Below, in pieces: positions 1-8,562 of a DNA stretch of 64,000 bases (within the stretch, counting starts at the first letter, position 1; each line of letters opens with the position of its first letter). Under the pieces are notes generated by a model. The model did not search any database. It was not told the origin of the DNA and saw only the letters and a list, made by a program, of their open reading frames with translations. The DNA is from Janthinobacterium sp. (lineage in GTDB: Bacteria > Pseudomonadota > Gammaproteobacteria > Burkholderiales > Burkholderiaceae_D), in contig NZ_RFSK01000001.1 in assembly GCF_009923995.1 (NCBI RefSeq), forward strand, positions 124,001 through 188,000. Direction: 5' to 3'. The translations under genes and the position numbers were made by a program.

Positions 1-652
1 TGACGCTGTCATAAAACTCGGAGAAATAGCTGGAATGGATGGAAATGAGCAGCACGCCGTCAAAATTGCCGTCCTCGTCTTCCAGGCGGCGCGTGAAGTG
101 CACGAGGCTGTCGTCGGCGCCTGGCGCCGCAGCGCCGTTGGCCCCATTCGCCCGCCCCAGCGCGATGCGCAGGGCGCTGGAATTGCTGCGCCAGTGGCGC
201 AGCAGGAAATCGCTGCGCTCGTTCGTACGCAGCCGCGTCAGGGGCGCCGTGGCCGTCACGGCATGGCCCTTGCGGTCGAGGATGGCGACGATGGCAAATT
301 GCGGCAAGGCATACATGCCCTGGGTCTTCAGCTGGTCCAGGCGCAGGTGGTCGTGCGAGTTTTCCCATTCATACTTGAGCTGCAGGGTCAGCTGGTCCAT
401 CTGTTCCAGGGTGCGCAGCAGATACTGGCCATACGCCTTCGACTGCGAGGCCACGCTGTCGAGCGCCTGCTGCTGGGCCACCTTCTTTTCCGCTTCCAGT
501 TGCAGCAGGGTGGCCGTCCACAGCACGGCGCACAGGGCCAGGCATAGCAGGGGCCAGGCGAGGATCAGGCGCAGGTTTGCCCTGAGAAAATCGGCCTTGC
601 TCATCTCCACCACGGCGGCGTTGTTATTATTTACGAATTGTCGCAAGAACAT
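1..652 (-). CDS. Membrane-anchored sensor protein, N-terminal part (cut by window edge)
   Basis: An open frame reads leftward from ATG 652 and runs off the left edge, so about 217 N-terminal residues are visible. A second in-frame ATG lies at 604, sixteen codons downstream, and could be the true start. A short cytoplasmic N-terminus is followed by one hydrophobic segment rich in Leu, Ala and Trp. Then comes a soluble region of mixed character that looks like the extracytoplasmic sensor domain (Cache/PDC type) of histidine kinases, diguanylate cyclases or chemoreceptors. The output domain lies outside the window, so the enzyme class cannot be told. It is divergent from thyA, with 157 bases between the two starts. 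The frame is real because it stays open to the edge with sensible amino-acid composition; the sensor assignment is inference. Confidence 0.7.
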   Translation of the reverse strand, partial: MFLRQFVNNNNAAVVEMSKADFLRANLRLILAWPLLCLALCAVLWTATLLQLEAEKKVAQQQALDSVASQSKAYGQYLLRTLEQMDQLTLQLKYEWENSHDHLRLDQLKTQGMYALPQFAIVAILDRKGHAVTATAPLTRLRTNERSDFLLRHWRSNSSALRIALGRANGANGAAAPGADDSLVHFTRRLEDEDGNFDGVLLISIHSSYFSEFYDSV

Positions 653-809
653 GGTGCAGCATCTGCCATTTCTGTATTTCCTTAGGGACACACAAATTAC
701 CACAGAGTCATGATTGCAGGTAAGACAGCCGCGTAATTATGTACGCGCCCCGCATCCCGCCTGTCGCGCCTGCGTTACAATCACCATCCTTACCGTTGGA
801 GAGTGTTAC

Positions 810-1784
810 ATGCAGCAATATCAAGATTTGATCAAGACCGTCCTCGAAACTGGCAGCTGGCAAGACAACCGCACGGGCATCCGCACCCTGAGCGTACCCG
901 GTGCCATGATGCGTTTCGACTTGGCCAATGGCAATTTCCCTGCCGTGACGACCAAGAAGCTGGCTTTCAAATCCGTGATCGGCGAATTGTGCGCCTTCCT
1001 GCGCGCCTCGCGCAACGCGGCCGAGTTCCGCGCCCTGGGCTGCAAGGTGTGGGACCAGAACGCGAATGAAAACGCGCAATGGCTGGCCAACCCCTACCGC
1101 GAAGGCGAGGATGACCTCGGTCCCGTCTACGGCGTGCAATGGCGCCAATGGCCCGCATACAAGCTGCTCGACGCGGCCAAGCCCGCGCAGATCGCCGACG
1201 CGCAAGCGAACGGTTTCACGCTGATCGCCCCCATCGTCGAAGACGGCGTGCAGAAAGTGCTGCTGTACAAGGCCGTCGACCAGCTGCGCGAATGCCTGGA
1301 CACCATCATGACGAATCCGGGCAGCCGCCGCATCCTGTTCCACGGCTGGAACCCCGCCGTGCTGGACGCCGTCGCCCTGCCCGCCTGCCATTTGCTGTAC
1401 CAGTTCATCCCCAACGCCAGCACGCGCGAAATCTCGCTGTGCCTGTATGTGCGCAGCAACGACATCGGCCTGGGCACGCCCTTCAACATCGCCGAAGGGG
1501 CGGCCCTGCTGCACCTGGTGGCGCGCCTGACGGGCTACACGCCGCGCTGGTTCACGTATTTCATCGGCGACGCGCACATCTATGAAAACCACCTCGACAT
1601 GGTGGAAGAGCAGCTCAAGCGCACGCCGTTCCCGGCACCGCGTTTCGTCATTTCCGACCGCGTGCCCGATTACGCCACGACAGGCAAGTACGAACCGGAA
1701 TGGCTGGAAAAGATCGAACCGTCCGACTTCTCGCTGGAAGGCTATAAACACCATGCGCCCATCAAGGCGGCGATGGCCGTCTGA
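810..1784 (+). CDS. thyA: Thymidylate synthase
   Basis: It converts dUMP and methylene-tetrahydrofolate to dTMP and dihydrofolate in the cytoplasm. The 324-aa product carries the classical ThyA features: an N-terminal region with RTG, the catalytic cysteine at about residue 193 inside [10 protein letters not shown], the [16 protein letters not shown] substrate-binding stretch, and the DAHIYENH dUMP-binding motif near the C-terminus. It is longer than the 264-aa E. coli enzyme because of an insertion around residues 88-150, as in the long-form enzymes. The ATG at 810 is chosen over upstream in-frame codons because a GGAG ribosome site lies just before it and family homology begins there. Its stop overlaps the start of the next gene by one base (TGATG), so the two are probably translationally coupled. 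The dihydrofolate reductase gene needed to recycle its product lies about 8 kb downstream. Confidence 0.97.
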   Translation: MQQYQDLIKTVLETGSWQDNRTGIRTLSVPGAMMRFDLANGNFPAVTTKKLAFKSVIGELCAFLRASRNAAEFRALGCKVWDQNANENAQWLANPYREGEDDLGPVYGVQWRQWPAYKLLDAAKPAQIADAQANGFTLIAPIVEDGVQKVLLYKAVDQLRECLDTIMTNPGSRRILFHGWNPAVLDAVALPACHLLYQFIPNASTREISLCLYVRSNDIGLGTPFNIAEGAALLHLVARLTGYTPRWFTYFIGDAHIYENHLDMVEEQLKRTPFPAPRFVISDRVPDYATTGKYEPEWLEKIEPSDFSLEGYKHHAPIKAAMAV

Positions 1785-2821
1785 TGGCGGTCACTCCCCT
1801 TGCCGCCCTGCACCGCAAGCTGTTTGACGAAACGGATGGCAACAAGTTCGCGCGCCTGAAAGACCGGCTGATCAACAAGCATGGGGTGGACGCGCGGTGC
1901 GCCGTGCTCGACATCCTCATCGGCTACGCCAGGGATGGCCAGCTGCTGCATTGGCGCAACTTCCTCATGACGGACATCATCGCGCTGGCCGAGCCGGGCG
2001 AGTGCGGCGACTTCTTCACGGCCTGCCTGGAAGTGCCCGATCTCAGCTACTGGGCCGTCGACGGCATGCTCAAGAGCATGGGCAAGGCCGCGTATGGCCC
2101 GCTGGTGGCGCTCGCCGCCAGGGAAGATGCCGAGCGCAGCGCGCGCGCCAAGGCCATCAAGAGCCTGGCCGTCTTCAGCGGCCAGCCCTTCGACCGGGGC
2201 TTGATGGTCGATCCCGGCCACTGGAAGCCGGAGCAGCTGCGCGTGGACGAGGTGCTGGCGTGGCAGGCGGACGGCTGCCCGGATGGCCACGGGTTTGCGC
2301 CGCCTGCCACGCATGCCTCGCTGGCGGCGCCGCGCACGCCCCTGGAAAAAGCGGCCGCGCGGCTGGACAGGAAACTGGCGACCCGGCGCCGGCGCGAGCA
2401 GGACCTGGCGCAGCCGTCGAACTGGCTGGCCATCGCCAGCGCGGCGGACATGACGCAGATCAATGCGCGCTGGACCTTGCCGGAACAATATCAACGCTTC
2501 CTCGCCTGCTACTCGCCCCTGCGCGTGCACATCGCGCATGCGGACTATTTTCAGGGCCTGCACCTGTATGGCGCCGCCGAACTGATCAAGGCGCAGCACG
2601 GCTATGCGTGGAATCCCGTCACGCAGGAAAGCATCGGCGGCTGGCCGGAAGGCTATCTGGTGATCGCCGACGCGGGCGCCGATCCGTATTGCCTGGACTT
2701 GCACGCCATCGCCGATGGCGACGCGCCCGTCTACACGGCCGCGCATGGCGCCGGCGCCTGGCAGTTCGCGCGCCATGCGGACAGTTTTGTCGCCTTCCTC
2801 CAGGAGATCGCCGCCGCCTGA
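1784..2821 (+). CDS. SUKH (SMI1/KNR4) domain protein with N-terminal helical region
   Basis: This 345-aa protein has no signal peptide. The N-terminal half (about 1-200) is helical, with short leucine/alanine-rich repeats resembling HEAT repeats. Residues about 215-340 match the SMI1/KNR4 fold: LPEQYQRFL near the start, LHLYGAAELIKAQ, a GWPEGYLVIAD strand, and an AHGAGAW segment before the last helix. SUKH proteins are often immunity proteins against secreted nuclease or other polymorphic toxins, but many are housekeeping or unknown. No toxin gene adjoins it. It is coupled to thyA by a one-base overlap, which would give co-expression; the functional link to dTMP synthesis is unknown. The gene ends in a hairpin shared with the convergent TonB receptor gene. 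Domain call is fairly sure, role is not. Confidence 0.8.
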   Translation: MAVTPLAALHRKLFDETDGNKFARLKDRLINKHGVDARCAVLDILIGYARDGQLLHWRNFLMTDIIALAEPGECGDFFTACLEVPDLSYWAVDGMLKSMGKAAYGPLVALAAREDAERSARAKAIKSLAVFSGQPFDRGLMVDPGHWKPEQLRVDEVLAWQADGCPDGHGFAPPATHASLAAPRTPLEKAAARLDRKLATRRRREQDLAQPSNWLAIASAADMTQINARWTLPEQYQRFLACYSPLRVHIAHADYFQGLHLYGAAELIKAQHGYAWNPVTQESIGGWPEGYLVIADAGADPYCLDLHAIADGDAPVYTAAHGAGAWQFARHADSFVAFLQEIAAA

Positions 2822-2838
2822 CGCCGCAACGTCAGGCG
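2815..2838. terminator. Hairpin between convergent genes
   Basis: A perfect 9-base inverted repeat (CGCCTGACG and CGTCAGGCG) with a six-base loop spans the stop codon of the SUKH gene and the 21-base gap to the convergent TonB receptor gene. There is no T run on either side, so it may serve as a bidirectional pause or RNA-stabilising hairpin rather than a canonical intrinsic terminator. Confidence 0.45.
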
Positions 2839-2842
2839 GGCA

Positions 2843-5128
2843 TCACCCTTCCCCGCCAGGGCCTGGACCGCCGGGGCCGCCCGGACCACCGGGACCGCGG
2901 CCACCGGGCGGGCCGAAGCGCGGCTCGCGCTCGCCCTCTTTCGCCGCCGTCGCGGCGCCGCCCAGGCGGTACGACAAACCCACGTACAGCATGCGCCCGT
3001 CGAAGCGGCGCGTGCTCGTCTCGCGCAGCGAGGCGCTGTTGATGACGGTTTCCATCTTGTTGGTGCTGAACACATCCGTCACATTCATGACCAGGCTCAA
3101 CTGCGGCGTCACCGTGTGGCGCCAGCTCAGGTTCAAGGTATTGTTGGGCGAGCGGTAGCCCTGTCCCGACAGCATCTTGCCCTGCATTTGCAGGGCCAGC
3201 TGCAGCTGGTTGCTCGTGTCGAACTGGTAGTTCAGGCGCGCGCGGCCGCTCAGGGCGTTCGCCGTGCGCGTGCTGAGATTGCCCAGGTCGTCCGAGCTGG
3301 TCTGCTGGCTGCGCGCCAGGTTGCCGCTCGTGTTCAGGGTCAGGGATGGCGTCAGCTTGCCGCTGACGCTGAACTCCAGGCCGCTCGAATGGCTGCCTTC
3401 GCCGTTCTGGCGCGTCGTCAGCAGCACATTGTCGCTGATGAAGTAACGGTAATCGACGATGGCATCCGTGTCGCGCCGGTGGTAGGCGCGCAAGCTGCTC
3501 TCCAGGCCAAACAGCCGGGTTTCATAGCCGATCTCGTACGAATCCGTCTGCGTGGGTTTCAGCTTGGGATTGCCGGCCGACACATTGAACTCGTCGCGGT
3601 ACACCACGTAGGGGTTCAGGTCGCCCGCGTTCGGACGGCGGATGCGGTGCGCATAGCTGAAGCGCAGATTGCTCTCGTCGCTGACCTTGTACGTGGCGAA
3701 CAGGCTGGGAATGTAGTTGATGTAATTATTGCTGGCCTCGCTGCCGCTGGTGATCTGGCGCACGTTCAGGTCCGTGTACTCGGCGCGCAGGCCGGCCAGC
3801 GCCCCCCAGCGCTCGTTCAGCCGCATCTGGTAGGAGCCGTACAGGGCGATGGTGCGCTCGTCCATCTCGAAACGGTTGCTGCGCATGGGGTTGACGGTCT
3901 CCGCCAGGCTGGCCGGGTTGATGTCCGTGTACAGGGTGTCGAAGCTGCTCTTGTTATCCGCCACCTTGTAGCCCAGCTTGGCCGTGCCGCCCGCCAGGGG
4001 ACGCTCGTAGTCGCCGCTGAAGTCGACGATGCGGTTGCCCGTCTCGCTGTGCTGGCGCGCGCGGCTGTCGAAGGCGTTGACGGGCGCCACCGCGTAGGCA
4101 TTCGCGTAGTCGCTGTCGCTTTCATTGGTGGACGAGGACACGCGCAGGTCGATCTTCAGGGTTTCGCCCGGCAATTCACCCTTGTGGTCGTAGCGCCCGC
4201 CCCAGCTGTAATTACGGCTGTCGCCATTGCGCACGGTGCTGCGCGTGTAGTCGCCGATGGTGTTGCCCAGGCTGTCGCCATTGAGGTAGCGGTCCAGCGA
4301 ACGCTGGTCATTGCTGCGGCCGTTAAACGACGCGCTGGCGGCCAGGGTGTCGCTGGCGTTCAGGTTGTAATTGACGGTGCCGTTCAAGCCCAGCGAGTCG
4401 TTCAAGCCATTGCTGGTCGATTGCTGGCTGCTGGGGGCAAACGCCCCCGTGCCGCGGTCCAGGCGTTCGCGGCTGACTTCGCCCACGGAATTGCGGCCGT
4501 CGTGGCGCACATTGATGCCGCCCTGGTAGCCCCAGGGACCTTCGTTGTAGCTGCCGGAGATGGAACTGTTGTAGCGCCCGGCGATGCCCGCATTCGCATT
4601 CACGGTGCCAAAGCCGCCCGGCTTGCGGTTGCGCCGCATCACCAGGTTCAGGATGGGGCCGCCGCCGGCCTCGTTGCCGAACTGGGCGCCGGGATTGTTG
4701 ATCACTTCCACGGATTCGATGTCGTCGGCCGCCATGGCATTCAGGGTGGCGCCGCGCGAGTCGCCCTGCAGCATGGCCGATGGCTTGCCATCGATCAAGA
4801 TCTGCACATTGCTGCTGCCGCGCAGCGAGACGCTGCCATCGGGATCGACGGCCACGGACGGCACGTTGTTCAAGGCATCGGCCGCCGTGCCGTTCGTGCT
4901 GCCGACGTCGGACTTGACGTCGTAGACCTGCCGGTCGATGCGCCCCGTGGGACGTTCGGCCGTCACGCTGACGGTCGCGGGCGCATCGACGGCGGGCGCC
5001 TTGGCCGGTGCCGGTGCTGGTGCGGCGGGCTTGACGACGGCATCGCCGGTGGTGGTGGTTTGCGCCTGGGCGGCGCCGGCAACGAGCAGGCTGCCGCCCG
5101 CCAGACAATGGAAAAGGATTTTATGCAT
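2843..5128 (-). CDS. TonB-dependent outer membrane receptor (plug plus OMP beta-barrel)
   Basis: The 761-aa product starts with a signal peptide ending near AQAQ (about residue 23). A proline/alanine-rich linker follows, then a plug domain with the SVSLRGSSNVQILIDGKP and IESVEVINNPGAQF segments, and then a long barrel region with alternating polar and aromatic residues. It takes up siderophores, metal complexes or oligosaccharides with energy from TonB/ExbBD, which are not in this window. The barrel resembles the outer-membrane beta-barrel family 3 type of receptor. The C-terminus is unusual: after the last barrel strand (VGLSYRLGG) there is a Gly/Pro-rich tail of about 20 residues, so the protein does not end in the usual aromatic residue. 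A Fur-like site lies about 96 bases upstream of the start, suggesting iron control. The substrate cannot be told from sequence. Confidence 0.93.
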   Translation of the reverse strand: MHKILFHCLAGGSLLVAGAAQAQTTTTGDAVVKPAAPAPAPAKAPAVDAPATVSVTAERPTGRIDRQVYDVKSDVGSTNGTAADALNNVPSVAVDPDGSVSLRGSSNVQILIDGKPSAMLQGDSRGATLNAMAADDIESVEVINNPGAQFGNEAGGGPILNLVMRRNRKPGGFGTVNANAGIAGRYNSSISGSYNEGPWGYQGGINVRHDGRNSVGEVSRERLDRGTGAFAPSSQQSTSNGLNDSLGLNGTVNYNLNASDTLAASASFNGRSNDQRSLDRYLNGDSLGNTIGDYTRSTVRNGDSRNYSWGGRYDHKGELPGETLKIDLRVSSSTNESDSDYANAYAVAPVNAFDSRARQHSETGNRIVDFSGDYERPLAGGTAKLGYKVADNKSSFDTLYTDINPASLAETVNPMRSNRFEMDERTIALYGSYQMRLNERWGALAGLRAEYTDLNVRQITSGSEASNNYINYIPSLFATYKVSDESNLRFSYAHRIRRPNAGDLNPYVVYRDEFNVSAGNPKLKPTQTDSYEIGYETRLFGLESSLRAYHRRDTDAIVDYRYFISDNVLLTTRQNGEGSHSSGLEFSVSGKLTPSLTLNTSGNLARSQQTSSDDLGNLSTRTANALSGRARLNYQFDTSNQLQLALQMQGKMLSGQGYRSPNNTLNLSWRHTVTPQLSLVMNVTDVFSTNKMETVINSASLRETSTRRFDGRMLYVGLSYRLGGAATAAKEGEREPRFGPPGGRGPGGPGGPGGPGPGGEG

Positions 5129-5223
5129 GGGACCAAGAAAGTAATCGGGACGCTACGGATGAGGCGCTACGCCGCGGCGTGAGGGCACACCGAAAGCATG
5201 CCACGACTGCAATGAGCAAAGCA

Positions 5224-5242
5224 AATGCGAACCATTGTTATT
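5224..5242 (-). promoter_or_regulatory. Possible Fur box upstream of the TonB receptor
   Basis: The 19-base stretch AATGCGAACCATTGTTATT resembles the AATGnGAAnnATTnTnATT form of Fur sites and lies 96 bases or more upstream of the receptor start, in the only AT-rich part of this gap. Against the symmetric 7-1-7 consensus about 9 of 14 defined positions match, so the call is tentative. Confidence 0.35.
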
Positions 5243-5273
5243 TACTTCAATTTACAAATCTCTTGCGCTTGTG

Positions 5274-5313
5274 GCATTCCAGCCTCATCCGGGACGGGCG
5301 AGGCTGGAAATGC
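5274..5313. terminator. Hairpin downstream of the ter operon
   Basis: A 13-base inverted repeat (GCATTCCAGCCTC against GAGGCTGGAAATGC, one bulged A) lies just beyond the stop of the last ter gene. No T run follows on the minus strand, so termination strength is uncertain. Confidence 0.4.
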
Positions 5314-5327
5314 GGCTCGATAAAATG

Positions 5328-6656
5328 CTACTTCAGCAAGCCATGGCCCCGCGCCAGTTTCAGCCAGCCCGGATATTCCGTCATCAGCAAGTCATACAGT
5401 TCCGCATCGCTGTGCTCGTCGGGCGAACCGACGGAAAAGTAATTCGCATTGTCGACCAGGCGCCCGCCCAGCTCATCCAGCTTTTCCAGGAAGGGGAAGT
5501 CGGAATCGGCAAAGGCGGCGAGGAACTTGCTCTTCGATTTGCGTCCCTTGCCGATACCCATGAATTGCCAGAAGATGGGTTCATTGCTGGCCCAGCGCAG
5601 CTGCTTTTCCGTCGTCGCCTGGTCGCTCGTGCCGCCATCGGTCACGAACATGACGTAGACGGGCAGCTCGGCGGCGACGGGCCGCGTGCGCTCGCCGCCA
5701 CGGGCATCGGGAAAATAAAAGGCGCGGATGGCCTGCATGGCGGCGCCATAGCGCGTGTCGCCTTCCAGCGGATGACGCTGTATGGCCTGGCCCACGTAGG
5801 TATTGCAGTTGCTCAAGGCCATGGGCGCCGGATGGTGGACGTTCTTGCCGAACAAAAAGACGTCGATCTCGCCATCGTCGTCGAACTTGCAGCCCAGGGC
5901 CAGGATGCGTTCGGCGAAGCGCTGCACCAGCCCTTCCTTATATAGCCGGCCCATGGAACCGGAAATGTCCAGGCACAAACACACCTTGGCACGATGGTCG
6001 GACAAGCCCACTTTTTGCAAGGACACGCCCGCCTGCTTGACGAGGCTGACCAGCTGCGGCGCTTCCCGTTCCACCCGCTTTTCCAGGTTGATCTTCGCCT
6101 GCATGACGGCCGATGCCGCCGCCGCAGGCGCGGCCGGCTCGACTTCGCCGCCGAAGTGGCGCACCAGCGCGTCCAGGCCCCCGTTGAAACCCTGGCCCAC
6201 GGCCATGCAGCGCCAGCCGCCGTCCTTGCGGTACAGTTCAAGCAGCATGACGGCTTTTTCCTGGGCGAAATCACTGCCCGCGAAGGCGAAGCGGGCCAGC
6301 TCGCGCCCGCCCGCCTGCAGGCGCACGTGGCCCGCTTGCAGCTGCGACATCACGCCGCCGCCGTCGATGGACGCCGTCACGACGAGGCGGTCTATGCCGG
6401 ACGGCAAGCGCCCCAGCTGCAGGGCAAAGGCGGCAAGGTCGCCGCTACCGCCGGGGCGCGCTTCCACGCCGCCGCACGGCGTGCGCGGCTGGTTGAAGAA
6501 GGTCATGTAGCGTTCGTCGGCCAGCTTGCCGGCCGCGTCGAGGCCGAAACAGGCCACGTCGAGCGCCAGTCCCTGCGCGGCGACGCCCAGTTCCAGCACG
6601 CCATCGGGAACGAGATGGGCCAGCGGCAGGCGCTGTCCCTTGGTCAAGGTTTCCAT
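5328..6656 (-). CDS. TerF-like protein: TerD domain plus von Willebrand factor A domain
   Basis: The 442-aa protein has a TerD-type stress domain in residues about 1-165, ending in the family hallmark GQGFNGGLDALVRHFGGEV. A linker follows, then a VWA domain with the metal-ion-dependent adhesion site DISGSMG and a second metal-site segment FVTDGGTSD. Proteins of this TerD-VWA order (TerF/TerY-like) belong to tellurium-resistance and phage-resistance associated ter operons and are thought to act as calcium-linked scaffolds at the inner membrane; the exact activity is not established. It is the last gene of a three-gene minus-strand unit (terD, damaged terA-like, this gene), nine bases after its neighbour. 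It shares a nearly identical block of about 85 residues with the neighbouring damaged gene, which shows how much of that gene is missing. Confidence 0.88.
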   Translation of the reverse strand: METLTKGQRLPLAHLVPDGVLELGVAAQGLALDVACFGLDAAGKLADERYMTFFNQPRTPCGGVEARPGGSGDLAAFALQLGRLPSGIDRLVVTASIDGGGVMSQLQAGHVRLQAGGRELARFAFAGSDFAQEKAVMLLELYRKDGGWRCMAVGQGFNGGLDALVRHFGGEVEPAAPAAAASAVMQAKINLEKRVEREAPQLVSLVKQAGVSLQKVGLSDHRAKVCLCLDISGSMGRLYKEGLVQRFAERILALGCKFDDDGEIDVFLFGKNVHHPAPMALSNCNTYVGQAIQRHPLEGDTRYGAAMQAIRAFYFPDARGGERTRPVAAELPVYVMFVTDGGTSDQATTEKQLRWASNEPIFWQFMGIGKGRKSKSKFLAAFADSDFPFLEKLDELGGRLVDNANYFSVGSPDEHSDAELYDLLMTEYPGWLKLARGHGLLK

Positions 6657-6665
6657 CAGTATCTC

Positions 6666-7727
6666 CTATGCAATATAACGACGCGGATTGTCCGCATTGA
6701 AGTCGTCCTCGTCTTCCTTGTCCTCGCCCTTGAAGACGACGGGGCCGTTGAAGGCCAGCTGCAGGTGCTCGCCCTGCCAGCTCAGCCAGGGCGTCGCCTC
6801 GCTGCCGGGCTCGGACGTCTTGCCGGACGGTTCCAGGATGATGCTGTCCGGCGTGATGCGGGCCATGCCGATCACATAGGTGTAGACCGTGTCATCGTCG
6901 GCCGCCTTGGACAGGCGGAAGTCGAAATCGCACTCGACGACCTGCTCGCCATACTGCATGACCATTTTCGGCCGCATGGACGCCACCGACACGGCGCCGT
7001 TGGCCAGCGCCGAGTACACGCTGAAGACGAGGCCCACCGTGCCGCCGTAATGCCGCGCCAGCGCCGGATTGACTTCCACCGTTTCCGTGGCCGGCTCCTT
7101 GCCCGACGCGCCCGCCACGTCGCCCAGGTGGCGCACGAAGGGCATGCTGTCGAAGCTGCCGGGCGTATCGGGCGCCTGGATGAAGCGCACCTGGCCATTC
7201 GGCAGGAGGATGCCGACGCGCAAGTCCAGATCGTCGTTATCGTCGTCGCCATCGCCGTTGTCCACCCAGGTGGCCTTGACGGTGAGTTTCTTCGGCGCGC
7301 CCGCGCCCTTTTCCAGCGAGACCTGGTGCGTCTGGCCCGCCTTGGTCAGCGAGATTTTCGACAGGGAAATCTTCGGCGCCGGTGCAGGCTCGGCGGCCGG
7401 CTGCGCCACCTCGCCGCCGAAATACGCGACCAGCGCATCGAGGCCGCCGTTGAACCCCTGGCCCACGGCCATGCAGCGCCAGCCGCCGTCCTTGCGGTAG
7501 AGTTCAAACAGCATGACGGCTTTTTCCTGCGCAAAATCAGACCCGGCAAAGGCGAAGCGGGCCAGTTCGCGCCCGCCATCGAGCAGGCGCAGGTGGCCGC
7601 TGCCCAGCTGCGCCATGGTGGCCGCGCCATCGACGGCGGCCGTGACGACCAGGCGCTCGATGGCGGAGCAACGCCGCCATGGACTGCCGTTCCGGGTTCT
7701 AGACAAAGCTGAAAGAGCTGCGGACAA
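6666..7727 (-). pseudogene. TerA-like protein gene, 5' end lost to a repeat element
   Basis: The downstream part codes for a good TerA/TerD-type protein: the last third of a TerD domain (from IERLVVTA through GQGFNGGLDALVAYFGGEV), a linker, and a second TerD-like domain with the DDLDLRVGILLPNG motif. Compared with the neighbouring TerF-like protein, the first 88 or so residues of the first domain are absent. Homology begins exactly where a repeat element (7668-7817) ends. The only frame upstream comes from the repeat and would need a TTG start at 7727, giving about 24 unrelated residues. It is therefore probably non-functional, or makes only the C-terminal domain from an internal start. It could still be read through from terD, since the frame downstream is intact. 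Confidence 0.75.
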
Positions 7728-7817
7728 CGGTTCAGGGCAAGGCGCGTCACCGAAGACAGTACGAATAGTACGGCGACGTGACGCAACGCCGCCATGGGCC
7801 GTTTTCCGGAGTTCTTA
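7668..7817. repeat. Hairpin repeat element (type B) with imperfect terminal direct repeat
   Basis: The 15-base word GCAACGCCGCCATGG occurs at 7668-7682 and again at 7783-7797, and similarity continues imperfectly for about 35 bases at each end. Between them lies nested dyad symmetry: CGGACAACGG (7721) pairs with CCGTTTTCCG (7800) with one mismatch, and GCGTCAC (7744) pairs with GTGACGC (7778). The loop contains two GTAC words. On the minus strand the loop reads CGCCGTACT then GTACTG, closely resembling the core of the elements at 12438 and 60886. The element contains the terD stop codon and replaces the 5' end of the terA-like gene. Confidence 0.75.
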
Positions 7818-8390
7818 GGCGTTGATGCCGAAAGAACGTGCCAGCGGTCCCAAGCCGCCCTTGAAACCCTGCCCGATGGCCTTGAACTTCCATTCGCTGC
7901 CGGCGCGGTAGACTTCGCCGAAGATCATGGCCGCTTCCGTCGAACCGTCTTCCGACAGGTCGTAGCGGGCGATTTCCGCGCCGTTATCGCCGTTCAGGCA
8001 GCGGATATAGGCCTTGCCCACCATGCCGAAGTTCTGCTTGCGCGCTTCCGCATCGTGGATGGTGACGGCCACGGCGATCTTGTCGATGTCGGCCGGCACG
8101 TTGGCCAGGTCGATGGCGATTTTCTCGTCGTCGCCGTCGCCGCCGCCCGTGGTGTTGTCGCCCGCGTGGACGATGGAACCGTCGGCCGACTTCAGGTTAT
8201 TGTAGAAAATGAAATCCGCGTCGGAACGGGCCTTGCCGTCCGTTTTCAGCAGGAAGGCGCTGCCGTCCAGGTCAAAGGCGGCGCCATCGGTGGCGCGCGG
8301 GTCCCAGCCCAGGCCAATCACGATTTTCTTCAAGCCGGGAGCTTCCTTGCTCAGGTTGACATTGCCGCCTTTTTGCAGACTGATCGCCAT
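7815..8390 (-). CDS. terD: TerD family stress-resistance protein
   Basis: The 191-aa product matches TerD/TerE over its whole length: the N-terminal [16 protein letters not shown] start, IGLGWDPR, the calcium-binding acidic loop with FDLDGSAF and GDGDDE, and the C-terminal [16 protein letters not shown]. These calcium-binding proteins are cytoplasmic, sit in ter operons and are linked to tellurite, colicin and phage resistance, though the mechanism is unsettled. It is first in the minus-strand unit with the damaged terA-like gene and the TerF-like gene. No terB, terC or terZ is present here, so the operon is a reduced one. Start codon is the ATG at 8390, at the family N-terminus. Its stop codon lies inside the repeat element. 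Confidence 0.95.
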   Translation of the reverse strand: MAISLQKGGNVNLSKEAPGLKKIVIGLGWDPRATDGAAFDLDGSAFLLKTDGKARSDADFIFYNNLKSADGSIVHAGDNTTGGGDGDDEKIAIDLANVPADIDKIAVAVTIHDAEARKQNFGMVGKAYIRCLNGDNGAEIARYDLSEDGSTEAAMIFGEVYRAGSEWKFKAIGQGFKGGLGPLARSFGINA

Positions 8391-8562
8391 GGTATTTCCT
8401 TTTCATTAGTGGGTTGCATTCGGTGTAGAACGTGCGCGGCCGGCGCGCTGGCCGGTCGAGCCATGAGCCTACCATAATGCCGGGGCCTTGCCAGCCTCGC
8501 ACTATTGAAAAAACTGCCATGACGCCCGGGCCTGCCCGCCCAGTCGGGCAAAATGACCGATA

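Noticed and set aside
3116..5182. 688-codon open frame on the plus strand
   Set aside because: It is antisense to the TonB receptor gene, whose translation has full family features. GC-biased third positions keep the opposite frame open.
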